A stretch of 64,000 bases of DNA from Streptomyces flavochromogenes. GTDB taxonomy: Bacteria; Actinomycetota; Actinomycetes; Streptomycetales; Streptomycetaceae. The translations under genes were made by a program, and so were the position numbers. Shown in pieces: positions 52,496 to 60,829 of this stretch. The notes under the pieces are model-generated. The model was not told the origin of the DNA and did not search any database. It saw only the letters and a program-made list of their open reading frames with translations. The stretch's first letter is position 1. Each line of letters opens with the position of its first letter. The stretch lies in assembly GCF_000717595.1 (NCBI RefSeq), contig NZ_JNZO01000029.1, positions 34,798 through 98,797 of the forward strand. Reading direction: 5' to 3'.

Positions 52496-53761
52496 CTAGA
52501 AGAACGTGCGGATGTAGTCGACGACCGTGCCGTCCGCCTCGACCAGCGGGATCAGCTGCCACTTGTCGAAGATCGTGCACGGGTGGGACAGGCCCATGCC
52601 GAGCCAGTCGCCGACCTCCAGATCGGCGCCCTCCTCCGTCCGTACCCAGGCGTGCTGGTCGGAGAGGCCGGTGACGGTCAGGCCGTCGGCGGGACGGATC
52701 TCGCCGGTGCGGGCGTCGTGGACCACCTGCGCCTCGGGGAGGTGCAGGTCGTGGGCGGCGTCGCGCTTGCCGGCGTTGGTGAAGGCCTGCTCCGGGGTGG
52801 GGCGGGAGACGACCTGCGACCAGAGGCGGAACGCGGGCTCCAGGGTGCCCTCCTCCGGGACCCGGTTGAAGGGGGTCCGCTCGCGGTACTGCCCGTCGTC
52901 GTGCGAGACGTACGCGCCGGAGCGCAGCAGCTTCAGGACGGGCAGGGAGAGCCCGGGGATCTCCGCGAACACGTCCGCGACCGCGTCGAACCACTCGCTG
53001 CCGCCCGCGCTCACCACGATCTCGCCGATGGCGGGGTCGAAGCGGCCGGACTTGTCGAACTCGGCCGCGAGCCCGACGAGCCGGTGCAGCCATGCGCGGA
53101 CCCGCTCGCCGTCGGCACCCGGCATCGTGCCCTCGTAGCCGGCGACGCCCACGAGCCGCAGGGTGGGGGCGGCCGCGACCGCGTCGGCGACGGCCGCGCA
53201 CTCCCCCTCCGTCCGGACGCCCGTACGCCCCGTCGCGCCGGCCGCCAGCTCGACGACGACGTCCACGGGGCGGTTGGCGCCCGCGGCGCGCAGGGCCCCG
53301 TCCATCAGCTCGACGCCGCGCACGGAGTCGACGTAGCAGAGGAAGCGGAAGTCGGGGTCGGCGTCGAGTTCGCCGGCCACCCAGCGGAGCGCGACCGGGT
53401 CGACGACCTCGTTCGCGAGGAAGATCCGGGCGATGCCGTGGGCCCGGTAGACACGGGCCTGGTGGGGCACGGCGGCGGTGATGCCCCAGGCCCCGTGCTC
53501 CAGCTGCCGGTCGAAGAGCTGGGGGGCCATGGAGGTCTTGCCGTGCGGGGCGAAGGCAAGGCCGTGGCGCTCGGCGTACGTCTCCAGGAGGCGGAGATTG
53601 TGCTCGACGGACTCGGCGGAGAGGGCGAGGACGGGTGTGGTGAAGCCGCCGGTGAAGAGGTTGCGCCGCTGGGCGGCGAGCTCGCCGACGGTCAGGCCCT
53701 CGGCGTCCGGGGGCAGGGCCTTGAAGCGGTGGTCGACGCGCTCGTTCGCCAGGTCGGGCAT
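52496..53761 (-). CDS. PLP-dependent D-serine dehydratase/D-threonine aldolase-like enzyme
   Basis: A 421-residue fold-type III PLP enzyme (alanine-racemase-like barrel plus C-terminal metal-binding domain). The PLP lysine is K75 in APHGKTSMAP. The zinc-binding His-x-Cys of the DSD/DTA family is seen in GLSHPCTIFDKW. It should eliminate or cleave beta-hydroxy-D-amino acids, giving an enamine (dehydratase) or glycine (aldolase); substrate choice cannot be read. GAGGAGG precedes the ATG. First gene of the minus-strand arm of the cluster. Confidence 0.85.
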   Translation of the reverse strand: MPDLANERVDHRFKALPPDAEGLTVGELAAQRRNLFTGGFTTPVLALSAESVEHNLRLLETYAERHGLAFAPHGKTSMAPQLFDRQLEHGAWGITAAVPHQARVYRAHGIARIFLANEVVDPVALRWVAGELDADPDFRFLCYVDSVRGVELMDGALRAAGANRPVDVVVELAAGATGRTGVRTEGECAAVADAVAAAPTLRLVGVAGYEGTMPGADGERVRAWLHRLVGLAAEFDKSGRFDPAIGEIVVSAGGSEWFDAVADVFAEIPGLSLPVLKLLRSGAYVSHDDGQYRERTPFNRVPEEGTLEPAFRLWSQVVSRPTPEQAFTNAGKRDAAHDLHLPEAQVVHDARTGEIRPADGLTVTGLSDQHAWVRTEEGADLEVGDWLGMGLSHPCTIFDKWQLIPLVEADGTVVDYIRTFF

Positions 53762-53885
53762 GAGGCCTCCTCATCGAAGCGTTGCGAAGGGTGCAACAGT
53801 CATTGCGTATGTCGCTCGATGCTGTCTAGCATCCGGGCCAAGGCCGGGTCAATGGACCCCGCGAGAGTCGCAAGGGAGCGCCAGA
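53762..53885. promoter_or_regulatory. Divergent promoter region of D-amino-acid cluster
   Basis: 124 bp separate the two arms. GTTGC (53781-53785) and GCAAC (53793-53797) form a 5-bp inverted repeat with a 7-nt centre. It could be an operator for the IclR regulator encoded in the plus arm. The arms are short, so this is weak. Confidence 0.35.
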
Positions 53886-54920
53886 GTGGCCGGAGAACCG
53901 CCCGTGGATGTCGTGTGCCTCGGCGAGTCCATGGTCACCTTCCTTCCCTCCCGACCGGGCCGCCTCGCCGACGTACCGGCCTTCGAGCGCGCGATCGGCG
54001 GCGCCGAGTCCAACGTCGCCTGCGCCCTGGCCGCCTCCGGCCACCGCACCCGCTGGGTCGGCAGGGTCGGCAGGGACGGATTCGGCGACCACCTCGTCGA
54101 GACCATCGGAGCCCACGGCGTCGACGTCACCGCCGTCGACCGCGACCCGCGGCGCCCCACCGGCGTCTACTTCCGCACCGCCGCCGACCGCGCCACCGAC
54201 GCCCACGAGGTCGTCTACTACCGCGCCGGGTCGGCCGCCTCCGCCATGTCGCCCGCGACCGTGCCGTACGAGACCGTCGCCGACGCCCGCGTCCTCCACC
54301 TCACCGGCATCACCGCAGCCCTCTCCGACGACTGCCTCGCCCTCATGCGCACGCTCACCGCGCCCCGGGCGGGCCGCCCCCTCGTCTCCTTCGACGTCAA
54401 CTGCCGCCCCGGACTGTGGCGCGACGGCGCCGCCGGCGCCGGCCCCGTCCTCCTGGAGCTCGCCCGCCGGGCCGACCTCGTCTTCGTCGGCGCCGACGAG
54501 GCCGAACAGGCCTGGGGCCTCGGCGACCCCGCCGGGATCCGCGCGGCCCTCCCCGAACCCGCCGTCCTCGTCGTGAAACGGGGCGCCGACGGCGCGACCG
54601 TCCACGAACGCACGGGCCCCGGAACCGACACCGTCGTGCACGTGCCCGCCCCCCGCGTCGACGTCGTCGCCGCCGTGGGCGCCGGAGACGCCTTCGCCGC
54701 GGGATTCCTCTCCGCCACCCTCCGCGGGCTCGACGCCACCGCCCGCCTCCGGCACGGCCATCTGCTCGCCGCCGCCGCCCTCACCGTTCCCGGCGACCTG
54801 GCCGCACCTCCCCGCCGCGCCCACGCCGACCGACTCGCCGCCCTCGCCCCTGCCGCCTGGGGCACACTTCAGCTCGGCCCCGGCTGGACGGGGGACGACC
54901 AGGAGGGACGTACACCATGA
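53886..54920 (+). CDS. PfkB-family sugar kinase (KDG-kinase-like)
   Basis: A 344-residue ribokinase-fold kinase: VVCLGESMVTFLP at the N-terminus, the first signature GGAESNVACALAASG, the substrate region RAGSAASAMSP and the second signature VGAGDAFAAGFLSATL with the catalytic Asp. The FVGADEAEQAWG stretch and the GES/P-R pattern fit 2-keto-3-deoxygluconate kinases. Its sugar substrate is unusual company for D-amino-acid enzymes. GTG 53886 follows AAGGGAG. The stop overlaps the IclR ATG. Confidence 0.82.
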   Translation: MAGEPPVDVVCLGESMVTFLPSRPGRLADVPAFERAIGGAESNVACALAASGHRTRWVGRVGRDGFGDHLVETIGAHGVDVTAVDRDPRRPTGVYFRTAADRATDAHEVVYYRAGSAASAMSPATVPYETVADARVLHLTGITAALSDDCLALMRTLTAPRAGRPLVSFDVNCRPGLWRDGAAGAGPVLLELARRADLVFVGADEAEQAWGLGDPAGIRAALPEPAVLVVKRGADGATVHERTGPGTDTVVHVPAPRVDVVAAVGAGDAFAAGFLSATLRGLDATARLRHGHLLAAAALTVPGDLAAPPRRAHADRLAALAPAAWGTLQLGPGWTGDDQEGRTP

Positions 54921-55678
54921 GCCAGACCGTCGACCGGGCGCTCAGCATCCTGCCCTTGCTCGCGCAGGGTCCCGCCGACCTCGGACAGGTCGCCGACCGG
55001 CTCGGAGTCCACAAGTCCACCGCCCTCCGGCTGCTGCGCACCCTGCACGAGCACGGCCTCGTCTACCGCCAGCAGGACCAGCGGTACCGACTCGGCGCCC
55101 GCCTCTTCGCGCTCGCGCAGGAGGCCGTCGAGAACCTCGACATCCGCGAGATCGCGCACCCCCACCTCGCCGCGCTCAACGAGCGGATCGGGCACACGAT
55201 CCACCTCGCCGTCTACGAGGAGGGCGAGGTCCTCTACATCGACAAGGTCGAGAGCCGCTACCCGGTCCGCATGTACTCGCGCATCGGAAAGCCCGTCGCG
55301 ATCACCGTCGCCGCCGTCGCCAAGCTGCTCCTCGCCGACCTGCCCGAACCCGAGCGCCGCGCCCTCGCCGGCAAGCTCGACTACCCCCCGTACACGCCCC
55401 GTTCGACCCCGAACGCCGCCGCCTTCCTCAAGGAGCTGGCGACCGTACGCGAACAGGGCTGGGCCACCGACCTCGGCGGCCACGAGGAGTCCATCAACTG
55501 CGTCGGCGCGCCCATCCGCGGCGCCGACGGGCGAGTCGTCGCCGCCATGTCGGTCTCGGCGCCCAACGTGGTCGTCACGGCCGAGGAACTCCTCTCCCTC
55601 CTCCCGCAGGTGCGCCGCACCGCGGACACCATCAGCCGGGAGTACTCCGGCACCTCCCCGAACAAGGACAGCGCATGA
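54917..55678 (+). CDS. IclR-family transcriptional regulator
   Basis: A 253-residue regulator: an N-terminal winged helix (residues 1-60; SQTVDRALSILPLLAQ, HKSTALRLLRTL) and a C-terminal GAF-like effector domain (IHLAVYEEGEVLYIDKVES, GAPIRGADGRVVAAMSVSAP). These proteins usually control their own neighbourhood in response to a small molecule. It is coupled by ATGA overlaps to the kinase before it and RidA after it, so it likely governs the whole divergent cluster. Confidence 0.92.
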   Translation: MSQTVDRALSILPLLAQGPADLGQVADRLGVHKSTALRLLRTLHEHGLVYRQQDQRYRLGARLFALAQEAVENLDIREIAHPHLAALNERIGHTIHLAVYEEGEVLYIDKVESRYPVRMYSRIGKPVAITVAAVAKLLLADLPEPERRALAGKLDYPPYTPRSTPNAAAFLKELATVREQGWATDLGGHEESINCVGAPIRGADGRVVAAMSVSAPNVVVTAEELLSLLPQVRRTADTISREYSGTSPNKDSA

Positions 55679-56109
55679 CCGACCAGAACCTCGAGCAGTC
55701 GACCGAGAAGATCGCCCTCACCCCCGCCACCCACACCACCCCGCCCGCGAAGTTCTCGCACGGCGTGAAGAAGGGCAACATCCTGCAGGTGGCGGGCCAG
55801 GTCGGCTTCCTGCCCGCCGTCGAGGGCCAGGCGCCGACCGTCGCGGGCCCGACCCTGCGCGAGCAGACCCTCCAGACCTTCGCCAACGTCAAGGCGATCC
55901 TGGAGGAGGGCGGCGCGAGCTGGGACGACGTGATGATGATGCGCGTCTACCTGACGGACGTGGACCACTTCGCCGAGATGAACGCGATCTACAACCAGTA
56001 CTTCGAGGAGCAGGGCCTCAAGGCCCCCGCCTCCGCCCGCACCACGGTCTACGTCGGCCTGCCCGCCGGTCTCCTCATCGAGATCGACGCCCTCGCCGTC
56101 CTCGGCTGA
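55675..56109 (+). CDS. ridA: RidA-family enamine/imine deaminase
   Basis: A 144-residue RidA/YjgF protein that hydrolyses reactive enamines such as 2-aminoacrylate. The conserved Arg lies in ASARTTVYVGLPAGLLIEIDA, and QVAGQVGF, NVKAILEEGGASWDDV and RVYLTDVDHF are family features. This N-terminus is about 15 residues longer than usual. Its gene overlaps the IclR stop by 4 nt. The adjacent PLP lyase would produce exactly such enamines, giving it a clear partner. Confidence 0.92.
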   Translation: MTDQNLEQSTEKIALTPATHTTPPAKFSHGVKKGNILQVAGQVGFLPAVEGQAPTVAGPTLREQTLQTFANVKAILEEGGASWDDVMMMRVYLTDVDHFAEMNAIYNQYFEEQGLKAPASARTTVYVGLPAGLLIEIDALAVLG

Positions 56110-56262
56110 ACCGGGTCCCGAGCACCCGAGCACCCCGGCCCGAACGGACCTGGACCGATCCTCCTGAGCCAGTCGCCCCACGGCACGGCGTTCACCCCGC
56201 GAACGCCGTGCCGCGCTCCGCCCTGCCCGCACGCCCTCCCCCAAGCGAGGTCTCCCCCCGCC

Positions 56263-57705
56263 ATGAACCCCGTCGCACCCCCGCACACCGGTGGACTGCT
56301 CCACCTGATACCCGGCACCGCCGGGCTGCTCACCGTCGCCGCCCTCGGCATCGCCGTCCTGCTCCTGCTGATCATCAAGGTCCGGCTCCAGCCCTTCGTC
56401 GCACTGCTCGCCGTCTCCATCGGCGTCGGCCTCGCCGCCGGCCTCTCCGTCACCGAACTCTTCGGCACCGTCCAGAAGTCCGCCGCCACCTCCGTCATCG
56501 AGACCGGCATGGGCGGCATCCTCGGCCATGTCGCGATCATCATCGGCCTCGGCACCATGCTCGGCGCGATCCTGGAGGTCTCGGGCGGCGCCGAGGTGCT
56601 GAGCAGCCGTCTCCTCGGCCTCTTCGGCGAGAAGCGCGCCCCCCTCGCGATGGGCCTCACCGGCCTCATCTTCGGCATCCCGGTCTTCTTCGACGTCGGC
56701 ATCTTCGTCCTCGCGCCGATCGTCTACGCCGCCGCCAAGCGGTCCGGCAAGTCGATCCTGCTCTACGCCATGCCGCTGCTCGCGGGCCTCTCCATGACCC
56801 ACGCCTTCCTGCCGCCGCACCCCGGCCCGGTCGCCGCCGCCGGCCTTCTGCACGTCTCGCTCGGCTGGGTCATCCTGATGGGTGTCCTCGTCGGCCTCCC
56901 CGCCGTGCTCGCGGCCTGGGCGTACGCCGGCTGGATCGGCCGACGGCTCTTCGTCGCGGTCCCGCAGGACATGGTCGAGGCGGCCGAGGAGGCCCGGGCC
57001 AAGGTCGCCGCCGAGCGGTCCGGCGGCACCGAGGCGCCCGTGGCGCTCTCCACCGTGCTCCTCATCATCGGCACGCCGCTGGTCCTCATCCTCGCCGCGA
57101 CCTTCTCCTCCATCGCCCTGGACGAGTCCACCCTCCGCTCGGTCATCGAGTTCTTCGGCAGCCCCTTCGTCGCGCTGACGCTCGCCCTCTTCCTCGCGTA
57201 CTGGCTGCTCGGCATCCGGCGCGGCTGGTCCCGGAAGTCCCTGGAGCAGGTGTCCACCTCCTCCCTCAAGCCGGTCGGCAACATCCTGCTCGTCGTCGGC
57301 GCGGGCGGGGTCTTCGGCGCGGTCCTCAAGGTGAGCGGCGTCGCCCAGGCGCTCTCCGACACCTTCCACGACGTCGGGCTCCCCGTCATCGTGCTCGCCT
57401 ACCTCATCTCCCTGGTGCTGCGCGTCGCCCAGGGCTCGGCGACGGTCGCCATCGTCACCACGGCCGGCATCGTGCTGCCCCTGGTCGAGGGCGGCGGTCA
57501 CTCGCAGGCCTTCCTGGCCCTCGTCATCATGGCGATCTCGGCCGGCTCGATCTTCGCGTCGCACGTCAACGACGGCGGATTCTGGATCGTCTCCAAGTAC
57601 TTCGGCATCACGGAGCGGGACACCCTCAAGTCCTGGACGGTGCTGGAGTCGGTGCTCTCGCTGGCCGGTTTCGCGGCGGCGGCCGTGCTGAGTCTGTTCG
57701 TCTGA
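56263..57705 (+). CDS. GntP-family permease (gluconate or D-serine type)
   Basis: A 480-residue proton symporter of the GntP family, with about 12-14 helices. Features are GMGGILGHVAIIIGLGTMLG, a central IPVFFDVGIFVLAPIV, LLAGLSMTHAFLPPHPGP and the C-terminal ASHVNDGGFWIVSKYFG, all shared by GntT and DsdX. DsdX carries D-serine, so with a D-amino-acid cluster either substrate class is possible. The ATG lies 153 nt after ridA. A hairpin follows the stop. Confidence 0.9.
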   Translation: MNPVAPPHTGGLLHLIPGTAGLLTVAALGIAVLLLLIIKVRLQPFVALLAVSIGVGLAAGLSVTELFGTVQKSAATSVIETGMGGILGHVAIIIGLGTMLGAILEVSGGAEVLSSRLLGLFGEKRAPLAMGLTGLIFGIPVFFDVGIFVLAPIVYAAAKRSGKSILLYAMPLLAGLSMTHAFLPPHPGPVAAAGLLHVSLGWVILMGVLVGLPAVLAAWAYAGWIGRRLFVAVPQDMVEAAEEARAKVAAERSGGTEAPVALSTVLLIIGTPLVLILAATFSSIALDESTLRSVIEFFGSPFVALTLALFLAYWLLGIRRGWSRKSLEQVSTSSLKPVGNILLVVGAGGVFGAVLKVSGVAQALSDTFHDVGLPVIVLAYLISLVLRVAQGSATVAIVTTAGIVLPLVEGGGHSQAFLALVIMAISAGSIFASHVNDGGFWIVSKYFGITERDTLKSWTVLESVLSLAGFAAAAVLSLFV

Positions 57706-57729
57706 GCGACCGGACCGCGACGGCGGAGG

Positions 57730-57755
57730 CGCCCCGGCGGAGTTCCGCCGGGGCG
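57730..57755. terminator. Terminator between gntP and carboxypeptidase
   Basis: A perfect inverted repeat of up to 12 bp (57730-57741 and 57744-57755) between convergent genes; in RNA the loop would open to about 6 nt. Confidence 0.8.
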
Positions 57756-57775
57756 TCCGTGGTGCCTACGGGGCG

Positions 57776-59131
57776 TCAGGCCGCGCAGTACTGCGCCTGC
57801 TTGCCGATCGAGCGGTACATGCAGTCGGCGTTCTCCAGGAGCTGGAGGACGGCGTCGCGGTTGCGGCTCGTCTCGCGCTCGATGACCTCGTCGGGCGGGT
57901 AGAAGCCGCCGCCGCCGGACGAGGACGGGTACATCTCGAAGGTGTACGCGAAGATCCGCTGCGATCCCCACAGATAGTCGTCGATCGACCCGTCCGTGAT
58001 GTAGAGGTCGCTGGACTGCTCGGGCGTGTAGCCGTTGCTGGCCGCCATCTTGCCGCCGACCGCGGCGAAGGCGTTCCGGTCGTCGAGCGTCATGCCCGGC
58101 GCGGTGTTGGCCGTGGTCCAGCCGAAGGGCCAGAGCACGAGCTCGCTGTACGTGTGGAAGTCGATGGCCGCGGTGATCTGCTGCTTGCCGCCGACCACCC
58201 GGGAGCGGACGAAGTCGGCGACGACCTTGACCTCGGGGGCGGACTCGGGGGCGGCGCCGCGGTACGTCTCGGAGCTCTTGGAGCCCGAAGAGCCGCCGCA
58301 GCAGCCCCACTTGTAGTCCCAGTTCCGGTTCATGTCCGTACCGATGTACGAGGAGCCGGAGTTGGGCTGGCGGTTCTTGCGCCAGCTGCGGTAGGAGCCG
58401 CTCGCGATGTCGTACTCGCCGCCGTCCGGGTTGAGGTCCGGGACGATCCAGATCTCGCGGCCGTTCACGGCGCTGGTGATCCTGGAGTCGCTGCCGTACC
58501 CCGCGCCGAGCTCACGGAGGAGGTACAGCGCCATCTCGACGGTGAGGTGTTCGCGGGCGTGCTGGTGGTGGGTGAAGAGGACCTCGGGCTCGGCCTCGTC
58601 GGTGGCGACGTTGTCGCTGATCTTGATGGCGACGATGTCCCGGCCCTGGTACGACTTCCCGATCACCTGCTTGCGCATGATCGAGGGGTGGGCGGCGAGG
58701 CGCTGGTCGATCTCCGCGTTCATCTCCGCGTAGTTGTGGTACCTCGCGTCGGCGGAGGGGAAGTCGAGCGGGCCGGCCGTCTTGCCGCCCTCGGCCGTCC
58801 GGTCCGGCGGGCCGGGCAGGGCGACCGGCTTGTAGCCGAGCGCCTTGAGATTCCTCAGCTGTTCGGTGTTGGCGCTGACCACGACCGACCGGGCGTCGAC
58901 CTCGTCGATCGAGACGCCGGTGGCGGTCAGCGCGCTCCGGGCGGCCGGGGTGGAGGGGCCGGCGACCTCGTACTGCCGGATCACCTCGTCGGCGCCGACG
59001 GCGATCCGGGCGGCGGCCGACGACGGGTCGGCCCCGGCGGGTGTCGTGAGAGCGGATACGGGCGCCGCGAGGGCGAGCGCCAAGAGGGCCGCGAGGGTGG
59101 CGGACCTTCTGCCGCGGAGGGAACGTCGCAT
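57776..59131 (-). CDS. Secreted zinc carboxypeptidase (M14)
   Basis: A 451-residue exopeptidase: signal peptide (cut near AGA-DPSS), an N-terminal propeptide-like part to about 120, then the M14 domain. Zinc ligands are in [13 protein letters not shown] (His and Glu) and [16 protein letters not shown] (His); [12 protein letters not shown] binds the substrate carboxylate and AYTFEMYP holds the catalytic Glu. It resembles the T-type secreted carboxypeptidases of Streptomyces. AGGAGA precedes ATG 59131. It is divergent from the kinase gene with under 80 bp between them. Confidence 0.92.
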   Translation of the reverse strand: MRRSLRGRRSATLAALLALALAAPVSALTTPAGADPSSAAARIAVGADEVIRQYEVAGPSTPAARSALTATGVSIDEVDARSVVVSANTEQLRNLKALGYKPVALPGPPDRTAEGGKTAGPLDFPSADARYHNYAEMNAEIDQRLAAHPSIMRKQVIGKSYQGRDIVAIKISDNVATDEAEPEVLFTHHQHAREHLTVEMALYLLRELGAGYGSDSRITSAVNGREIWIVPDLNPDGGEYDIASGSYRSWRKNRQPNSGSSYIGTDMNRNWDYKWGCCGGSSGSKSSETYRGAAPESAPEVKVVADFVRSRVVGGKQQITAAIDFHTYSELVLWPFGWTTANTAPGMTLDDRNAFAAVGGKMAASNGYTPEQSSDLYITDGSIDDYLWGSQRIFAYTFEMYPSSSGGGGFYPPDEVIERETSRNRDAVLQLLENADCMYRSIGKQAQYCAA

Positions 59132-59208
59132 GCTGTCTCCTGGGTGGGGAGGGTGGGGGGTGCGACAAGCGCGTGCGGGTGTTCGGTGTTCGGCCACATG
59201 GTGAGCCT

Positions 59209-60750
59209 GTGTCATGGACCGGTCAAGACGGTGAGTTCGGCCATACTGTCCCGGTGGGGACCCTCATCGGTAGATACGTCATCGAGCACAAGCTAGGCGA
59301 AGGCGGCATGGGCACCGTCTATTTGGCCCGATCGCGGGGCGGGCGCGCCGTGGCCGTCAAGGTGGCGCGGCCGGAACTCGCCTCCGATCCCTCGTTCCGC
59401 GCGCGCTTCCGCGCCGAGGTCGCCGCGGCCCGGCAGGTCGGTGGCTTCCACACCGCCCAGGTCGTCGACGCCGACCCCGACGCCGAGGCGCCCTGGCTCG
59501 CCACCGCCTACATCCCCGGCCCCACCCTCGCGGCGTTCGTCACCGCACAGGGCCCGATGGACGAGGGACGGCTGCGCTCGCTCGGCGCCGCGCTCGCCGA
59601 GGCCCTGGAGGCCATCCACGCCTGCGGGCTCGTCCACCGCGACCTCAAGCCCGGCAACATCGTCATGGCCCCCGACGGGCCCCGCGTCCTCGACTTCGGC
59701 ATCGCCCGCGCGCTGGAGTCGACCCGGCTCACCGCCACCGGCTCCGCCTTCGGCACCCCCGGCTATCTCGCCCCCGAACAGGCCCTCGGCGATGAGGTCA
59801 CGGGCGCGGCGGACGTCTTCGCGCTGGGTGCGGTGCTGGTCGCCGCGGCGGGCGGGCGCCCCTTCGGGGGCGGGACGCCGATGGGCCTCATGTACCGCGC
59901 GGTCCACGAGGCCCCGGACCTCACCGCCGTACCGGAGCCCCTGCGCGGGCTCGTCGGCCGCTGCCTCGCGAAGGACCCGGCCGGACGGCCGACGCCGGAG
60001 GAGATCCTGGACGTGCTGGGGGAGGGGGCGACGCGGGACGGGGCGGGGGTGACGCCCTCGCCGACGTTCCTCGACGCGCCCGCGACGCCGCGGCATCCGG
60101 TCCCGCAGGGGTTCGGGCCGCCGCAGGACTCGATCCCGCCGTCGTACGGACCGCCGCAGGCCGTGGTCCCGTCGACGCCGGTGCCGCCGCAGGCCGTGGT
60201 CCCGTCCACCCCCGTTCCGCCGCAGGCCGTGGCCCCGTCGACGCCGGTGCCGCCGCAGGCCGTGGTCCCGTCCACCCCCGTTCCGCCGCAGGCCGTGGTC
60301 CCGTCGACGCCGGTGCCGCCGCAGGCCGTGGTCCCGTCCACCCCCGTTCCGCCGCAGGCCGTGGTTCCGTCGGCGTACGCACCCCCGCCTCCGCACGACT
60401 CGGTCCCGCCGGGGTTCGGGCCGCCGACCCCCGCCTTCTTCGTCCCGCCGCCGCCCGTCGCGCCCCCGCAGCCCGTGGCGGATTTCGTGGCCGCCGACCA
60501 TGTGTACGGGATCGTCGTGGACGGCGCCGGGATCTGCCTCCAGTTGCTCGACGAGGAAGCGGAGTTCACCTGGCCCGAGATCGGAGCCGTGCGGTACGAG
60601 CGGACCCGGCGCGGCCGGTGGCTGCGGATCGCCGTCGACCTCTACGACGGCACCAGCTACGTCTGCGAGATCGACGGGCGCCGGGCGGCCAGGGTCGGGG
60701 AGTGGGTCACCGGACTGGACCGGGTCCTGGCCCGGTTCCTGCCCCGGTGA
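59209..60750 (+). CDS. Soluble Ser/Thr protein kinase with proline-rich repeat tail
   Basis: A 513-residue Hanks-type kinase. Glycine loop GEGGMG, K51 in [13 protein letters not shown] with D145, D162-F-G, and APEQ are all present, so it should be active. After the kinase domain (about 18-275) comes a Pro-rich linker with seven near-exact [11 protein letters not shown] units, then a C-terminal domain of about 80 residues ([18 protein letters not shown] to the end). There is no membrane helix. Start uncertain: GTG 59209 (GGTGAG upstream), GTG 59173 or GTG 59254. Confidence 0.87.
   Translation: MSWTGQDGEFGHTVPVGTLIGRYVIEHKLGEGGMGTVYLARSRGGRAVAVKVARPELASDPSFRARFRAEVAAARQVGGFHTAQVVDADPDAEAPWLATAYIPGPTLAAFVTAQGPMDEGRLRSLGAALAEALEAIHACGLVHRDLKPGNIVMAPDGPRVLDFGIARALESTRLTATGSAFGTPGYLAPEQALGDEVTGAADVFALGAVLVAAAGGRPFGGGTPMGLMYRAVHEAPDLTAVPEPLRGLVGRCLAKDPAGRPTPEEILDVLGEGATRDGAGVTPSPTFLDAPATPRHPVPQGFGPPQDSIPPSYGPPQAVVPSTPVPPQAVVPSTPVPPQAVAPSTPVPPQAVVPSTPVPPQAVVPSTPVPPQAVVPSTPVPPQAVVPSAYAPPPPHDSVPPGFGPPTPAFFVPPPPVAPPQPVADFVAADHVYGIVVDGAGICLQLLDEEAEFTWPEIGAVRYERTRRGRWLRIAVDLYDGTSYVCEIDGRRAARVGEWVTGLDRVLARFLPR
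60151..60375 (+). repeat. In-gene 33-bp tandem repeat, alternating to a 66-bp period
   Basis: Codes for [15 protein letters not shown] units in the kinase linker. Odd and even units use different synonymous codons (TCGACGCCGGTG against TCCACCCCCGTT), so the true copy unit is 66 bp, duplicated about three times. One unit has VAPS. Confidence 0.85.
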
Positions 60751-60782
60751 GGTCGGAGCCTTCGGCTCGAAGAACGACGCGA

Positions 60783-60804
60783 CGCCGCCGGGAGACCGGC
60801 GGCG
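60783..60804. terminator. Terminator between kinase and chitinase
   Basis: A 9-bp stem (60783-60791 and 60796-60804) with a GAGA loop between convergent genes. Confidence 0.7.
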
Positions 60805-60829
60805 CCGCGGGTGGTGCGGGACGGATGCG

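Noticed and set aside
60151..60375. Second repeat block, CRISPR-like at first glance
   Set aside because: Repeats are adjacent and coding (11-residue units) within the kinase gene.
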